NCBI GenBank assembly: GCA_045588485.1
Contig: JAZNEI010000004.1
Location: 1 to 8,612, forward strand
DNA from: HGM04593 sp045588485
Lineage (GTDB): Bacteria > Bacteroidota > Bacteroidia > Bacteroidales > Bacteroidaceae
DNA length: 8,612 nucleotides
Direction of reading: 5' to 3'
Both the position numbers and the translations under genes were made by a program. Below are positions 6,399 through 8,612 of this stretch, in pieces. Position 1 is the first letter of the stretch; the number at the start of each line of letters is the position of its first letter. The notes beneath the pieces were generated by a model. The model saw nothing but the letters and a program-made list of their open reading frames with translations, did no database searches and was not told where the DNA came from.

Positions 6399-7277
6399 AT
6401 GCAATTAATAGATGGAAAAGCCATTGCGGCTACAATAAAGAGAGAGATTGCCGAGCAGGTCGAGAAGATGATTGCTGCCGGCAGTAAACGCCCCCATTTG
6501 GCAGCCATTCTTGTTGGCCACGACGGTGGTAGCGAGACTTACGTTGCCAATAAGGTACGCGCCTGCGAAGAGTGCGGATTTACATCTACCCTCATACGTT
6601 ATGAAGAGGACGTTACCGAGGCCGAACTTCTTGCAAAGGTTCAGGAACTGAACGAGGATGCGGATGTAGACGGATTCATCGTACAGCTACCCCTTCCACG
6701 TCACATCGACGAGCAAAAGGTTACCGAGGCTATAGACTATAGAAAGGATGTAGACGGCTTCCACCCCGTCAATGCAGGTCGTCTCTCAATAGGTCTTCCC
6801 TGTTTCCTGTCGGCTACCCCTAATGGTATCATGGAACTTTTACGTCGATACAATATCGATACCAAAGGTAAGAAATGCGTGGTGCTTGGACGCAGTAATA
6901 TTGTGGGTAAGCCTGTGGCAAGCCTTATGATGCAGAAACAGATACCCGGTGATGCAACTGTAACTGTGTGTCACAGCCACACAGTCAATATTGCCGAGGA
7001 GTGTCGTGCCGCCGATATAATTATAGCAGCACTTGGACAGCCTCATTTTGTCAAGGCTGATATGGTAAAAGAGGGTGCTGTGATTATTGATGTAGGTACA
7101 ACACGTGTACCCGACGCAACAAGAAAATCGGGATTCCGTCTCTGCGGAGATGTCGATTTCGAGAATGTCGCTCCAAAGTGTTCGTATATTACTCCTGTTC
7201 CCGGCGGTGTGGGTCCTATGACCATTGTGTCGCTTATGAAGAACACGCTTTTGGCGGCTACACACGAGATTTATTGA
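6399..7277 (+). CDS. folD: Bifunctional methylenetetrahydrofolate dehydrogenase / methenyltetrahydrofolate cyclohydrolase
   Basis: FolD interconverts 5,10-methylene-, 5,10-methenyl- and 10-formyl-tetrahydrofolate in the cytosol, using NADP+, and feeds purine synthesis and initiator-tRNA formylation. The 292-residue protein has the catalytic YxxxK motif (Tyr48-Lys52 in SETYVANK), VQLPLP (95-100, with Gln96), KDVDGFH (116-122, with the folate-contacting Asp119), the nucleotide-binding GRSNIVGKP (164-172), and the C-terminal PGGVGPMT (268-275). Both halves of the fold are complete and the length is normal. The ATG at 6399 lies 20 nt after ffh in AACCGATATATG, again without Shine-Dalgarno. The next gene begins 15 nt after the stop. 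Its link to ffh is probably a co-expression arrangement rather than a shared pathway. Confidence 0.97.
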   Translation: MQLIDGKAIAATIKREIAEQVEKMIAAGSKRPHLAAILVGHDGGSETYVANKVRACEECGFTSTLIRYEEDVTEAELLAKVQELNEDADVDGFIVQLPLPRHIDEQKVTEAIDYRKDVDGFHPVNAGRLSIGLPCFLSATPNGIMELLRRYNIDTKGKKCVVLGRSNIVGKPVASLMMQKQIPGDATVTVCHSHTVNIAEECRAADIIIAALGQPHFVKADMVKEGAVIIDVGTTRVPDATRKSGFRLCGDVDFENVAPKCSYITPVPGGVGPMTIVSLMKNTLLAATHEIY

Positions 7278-7292
7278 TACCTACCTACGCAA

Positions 7293-8399
7293 ATGGCTCT
7301 TTTGCGAACAATAATATGCACGATACTCTTGATGCCGGCTATGATATCGGCTGCACAGAGTGTCGTGCAACCTTTTTCACGCCTTAAGATTCTTTTCGGG
7401 GGTGATTTGATGCAGCATCAGAGCCAACTGAATGCAGCGCGATGCAGCAACGGACAATACAGTTACTCGTCTTGTTACGATTATATACGCGCAGAGGTCT
7501 CGGATGCAGATATAGCAATCGCCAACCTTGAGACTACTATCGGGCGCGGTAATTATGGTGGTTACCCCTCGTTCTGTGCTCCCGACAGTTTCCTCTATGC
7601 AGCAAAGGGGGCAGGGTTCGATGTTCTGCTATTTGCCAACAACCACTGCCTCGACAGAGGTCGCCGTGGGGCGCTACACACACTTGCGATGATGGATTCT
7701 CTTGGAATTGAACATTGTGGAGTCTATCGTGACAGTATCGACCGTGCACATCGTGTACCCCTTATAATTGAGAAGAAAGGAATACGTTTGGCAATACTCA
7801 ACTATACATACGGTACAAACGGAATACCCGTTCCTGCTCCATTGATAGTAAACTATATAGATAAGGAGATGATTACGGCCGATATCAGACGCGCCCGTGA
7901 AAAACACGCCGACGTAATCGTAGCTTGTTTACATTGGGGTGATGAGTATGTTAGTCTTCCTTCTGATAGTATTCGTGAACTTGCCGATTGGCTCATAGAA
8001 CAGGGGGTCGACCACATTATAGGTGGGCATCCGCATGTTTTGCAGCCTATGGAGGTGCGACGCGATACAGTAGCTATGCGGCGCAGTGCTGTTGTCTATT
8101 CTTTGGGAAACCTTATCTCGGGAATGTATGCTCGCGGACGTGATGGTGGTGCTCTTGTGAAGATGACAATGTACCGTTTCGGGGAGCTTGTCTATCTTGG
8201 CGCACTCGATTATGCGCTTACATGGGTGGCACGTCCGGGACGTGACGGTGTAAAGAACTTTACAGTTCTTCCGGCAGCACGAGTTCCTTTTTCACTTAAT
8301 GATGCGGCACGCAGTAAGATGAGTGAGTTCGTAAAAGATAGCAGGATGCTTTTCCAGAGGTATAATAAAGAGGCAGGAGAGTATATTATGAAAGAGTGA
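7293..8399 (+). CDS. CapA-family exported protein (PGA_cap, metallophosphoesterase-like)
   Basis: This 368-residue protein starts with a signal peptide (about 1-21, MALLRTIICTILLMPAMISAAQ) having an SAA|Q cleavage site, so it is likely exported. The mature part matches the CapA/PgsA-type calcineurin-like fold: GGDLM (36-40), NLETT (78-82), FANNHCLDRG (114-123), LHWGDEY (213-219), GGHPHVLQP (244-252) and VVYSLGN (267-273). These Asp, Asn and His motifs are the expected two-metal ligands. CapA proteins take part in poly-gamma-glutamate capsule synthesis in some firmicutes. No capB- or capC-like ligase genes lie here, so poly-glutamate production is not supported, and a phosphoesterase or cell-envelope role is equally possible. 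The ATG at 7293 is the last gene of the presumed operon. It is intact and has no extra domain. Confidence 0.88.
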   Translation: MALLRTIICTILLMPAMISAAQSVVQPFSRLKILFGGDLMQHQSQLNAARCSNGQYSYSSCYDYIRAEVSDADIAIANLETTIGRGNYGGYPSFCAPDSFLYAAKGAGFDVLLFANNHCLDRGRRGALHTLAMMDSLGIEHCGVYRDSIDRAHRVPLIIEKKGIRLAILNYTYGTNGIPVPAPLIVNYIDKEMITADIRRAREKHADVIVACLHWGDEYVSLPSDSIRELADWLIEQGVDHIIGGHPHVLQPMEVRRDTVAMRRSAVVYSLGNLISGMYARGRDGGALVKMTMYRFGELVYLGALDYALTWVARPGRDGVKNFTVLPAARVPFSLNDAARSKMSEFVKDSRMLFQRYNKEAGEYIMKE

Positions 8400-8434
8400 T
8401 GCCCGCGGGCTCGTCAAAAAAAGATATTTTTTTT
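8400..8434 (+). terminator. Candidate terminator after capA: GC palindrome plus T-run
   Basis: GCCCGCGGGC (8401-8410) is a perfect 10-base palindrome directly after the stop codon. An A-run (8416-8422) and then eight T residues (8427-8434) follow. The palindrome has no spare loop bases, so a hairpin would be short (about 3 bp with a 4-base loop), and the T-run lies 16 bases beyond it. A termination role fits the operon's end but the geometry is unusual. Confidence 0.35.
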
Positions 8435-8515
8435 ATTGGTGTCCGGTAAAACTTTTTCACTCTCTCATTTCGTCTTGTTTGCTAAATTCAGCCTTTCATT
8501 GTTCTTTTTCTCCTA

Positions 8516-8535
8516 CTTTTCGTGCCGACGAAAAG
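8516..8535. repeat. Hairpin with 8-bp arms and GCCG loop
   Basis: CTTTTCGT (8516-8523) and ACGAAAAG (8528-8535) are perfect inverted arms around GCCG. The hairpin is free-standing in the non-coding right edge. It is compatible with a terminator or a small dispersed palindromic repeat. Repeat status cannot be judged from one copy. Confidence 0.4.
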
Positions 8536-8612
8536 AAGTATGATGAGATACAAAAGAAATTAAAGGAGAATAAATGGAATATTGGCGAAAAATAAGCTGT
8601 GGTTTTAGTCGA

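Larger units (their letters stand above)
8400..8612. other. Right-edge region without a recognisable gene
   Basis: These 213 bases are AT-rich and hold the GC palindrome, the T-run, the phrase GTGTCCGGTAAAAC (8439-8452) and the 8-bp hairpin at 8516-8535. One plus-strand frame stays open from 8401 to a TAA at 8593-8595 but has no ATG and is low in complexity. An ATG at 8574 with AGGAG five bases before it runs off the edge after 13 codons. Neither is enough to call a gene. Confidence 0.5.

Noticed and set aside
8401..8595. Frame open from 8401 to a stop at 8593-8595 ending in a Lys/Glu-rich tail, as a gene remnant
   Set aside because: It has no start codon, runs through the T-run and palindrome, and the Lys/Glu tail is expected from A-rich DNA.
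8574..8612. ATG with AGGAG five bases upstream as a new gene at the right edge
   Set aside because: Only 13 codons are visible, other genes here do not use Shine-Dalgarno leaders, and the residues match no family I recognise.
1..8612. CRISPR arrays, tRNA, rRNA, riboswitch, toxin-antitoxin or defence genes
   Set aside because: No regularly spaced direct repeats, cloverleaf or conserved RNA core was seen, and every sizeable supported frame is assigned to other families.

Overview
The window looks like a chromosomal segment of a member of the order Bacteroidales (Bacteroides/Prevotella-like). Evidence for this: every gene matches the Bacteroidales form of its family; starts lack Shine-Dalgarno sequences and sit behind A-rich leaders; TAnnTTTG-type -7 elements occur upstream of transcription units; and a DUF4831-type exported protein is present. 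The genus cannot be fixed from the sequence alone.

Layout. Positions 1-140 hold the last codons and right terminal repeat of an IS3-family (IS150-like) insertion sequence whose body lies outside the window. A minus-strand block follows. Read in the direction of transcription it is hpt (GTG start at 3748), adk, a structured 148-nt gap, and obgE, ending at a strong intrinsic terminator (1248-1278). Next on the same strand is a separately promoted sugar-phosphate-type nucleotidyltransferase (1093-188), with an AT-rich hairpin over its stop codon. A 218-bp divergent control region (3749-3966) separates this block from a plus-strand run: DUF4831 exported protein, ffh, folD and a CapA-family exported protein. 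The gaps in that run are 33, 20 and 15 nt, so it is probably one transcript. The last 213 bases (8400-8612) hold no convincing gene, only a GC palindrome with a T-run and an 8-bp hairpin.

How the genes fit together. The minus block is housekeeping: purine salvage (Hpt), adenylate balance (Adk) and a ribosome-associated GTPase that responds to guanine nucleotides (ObgE). The plus block joins the SRP GTPase (Ffh) and one-carbon metabolism (FolD) with two proteins that themselves carry signal peptides. Both of these have a predicted cleavage site followed by Gln, as is common in Bacteroidetes. All eight complete genes are intact, with no frameshift or truncation seen.

I found no new defence system, CRISPR array, tRNA, rRNA or biosynthetic cluster. 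The points most worth a second look are the alternative hairpins between adk and obgE, the uncharacterised exported protein leading the ffh operon, the dyad between the divergent promoters, the nucleotidyltransferase of unknown substrate, and the two window edges.
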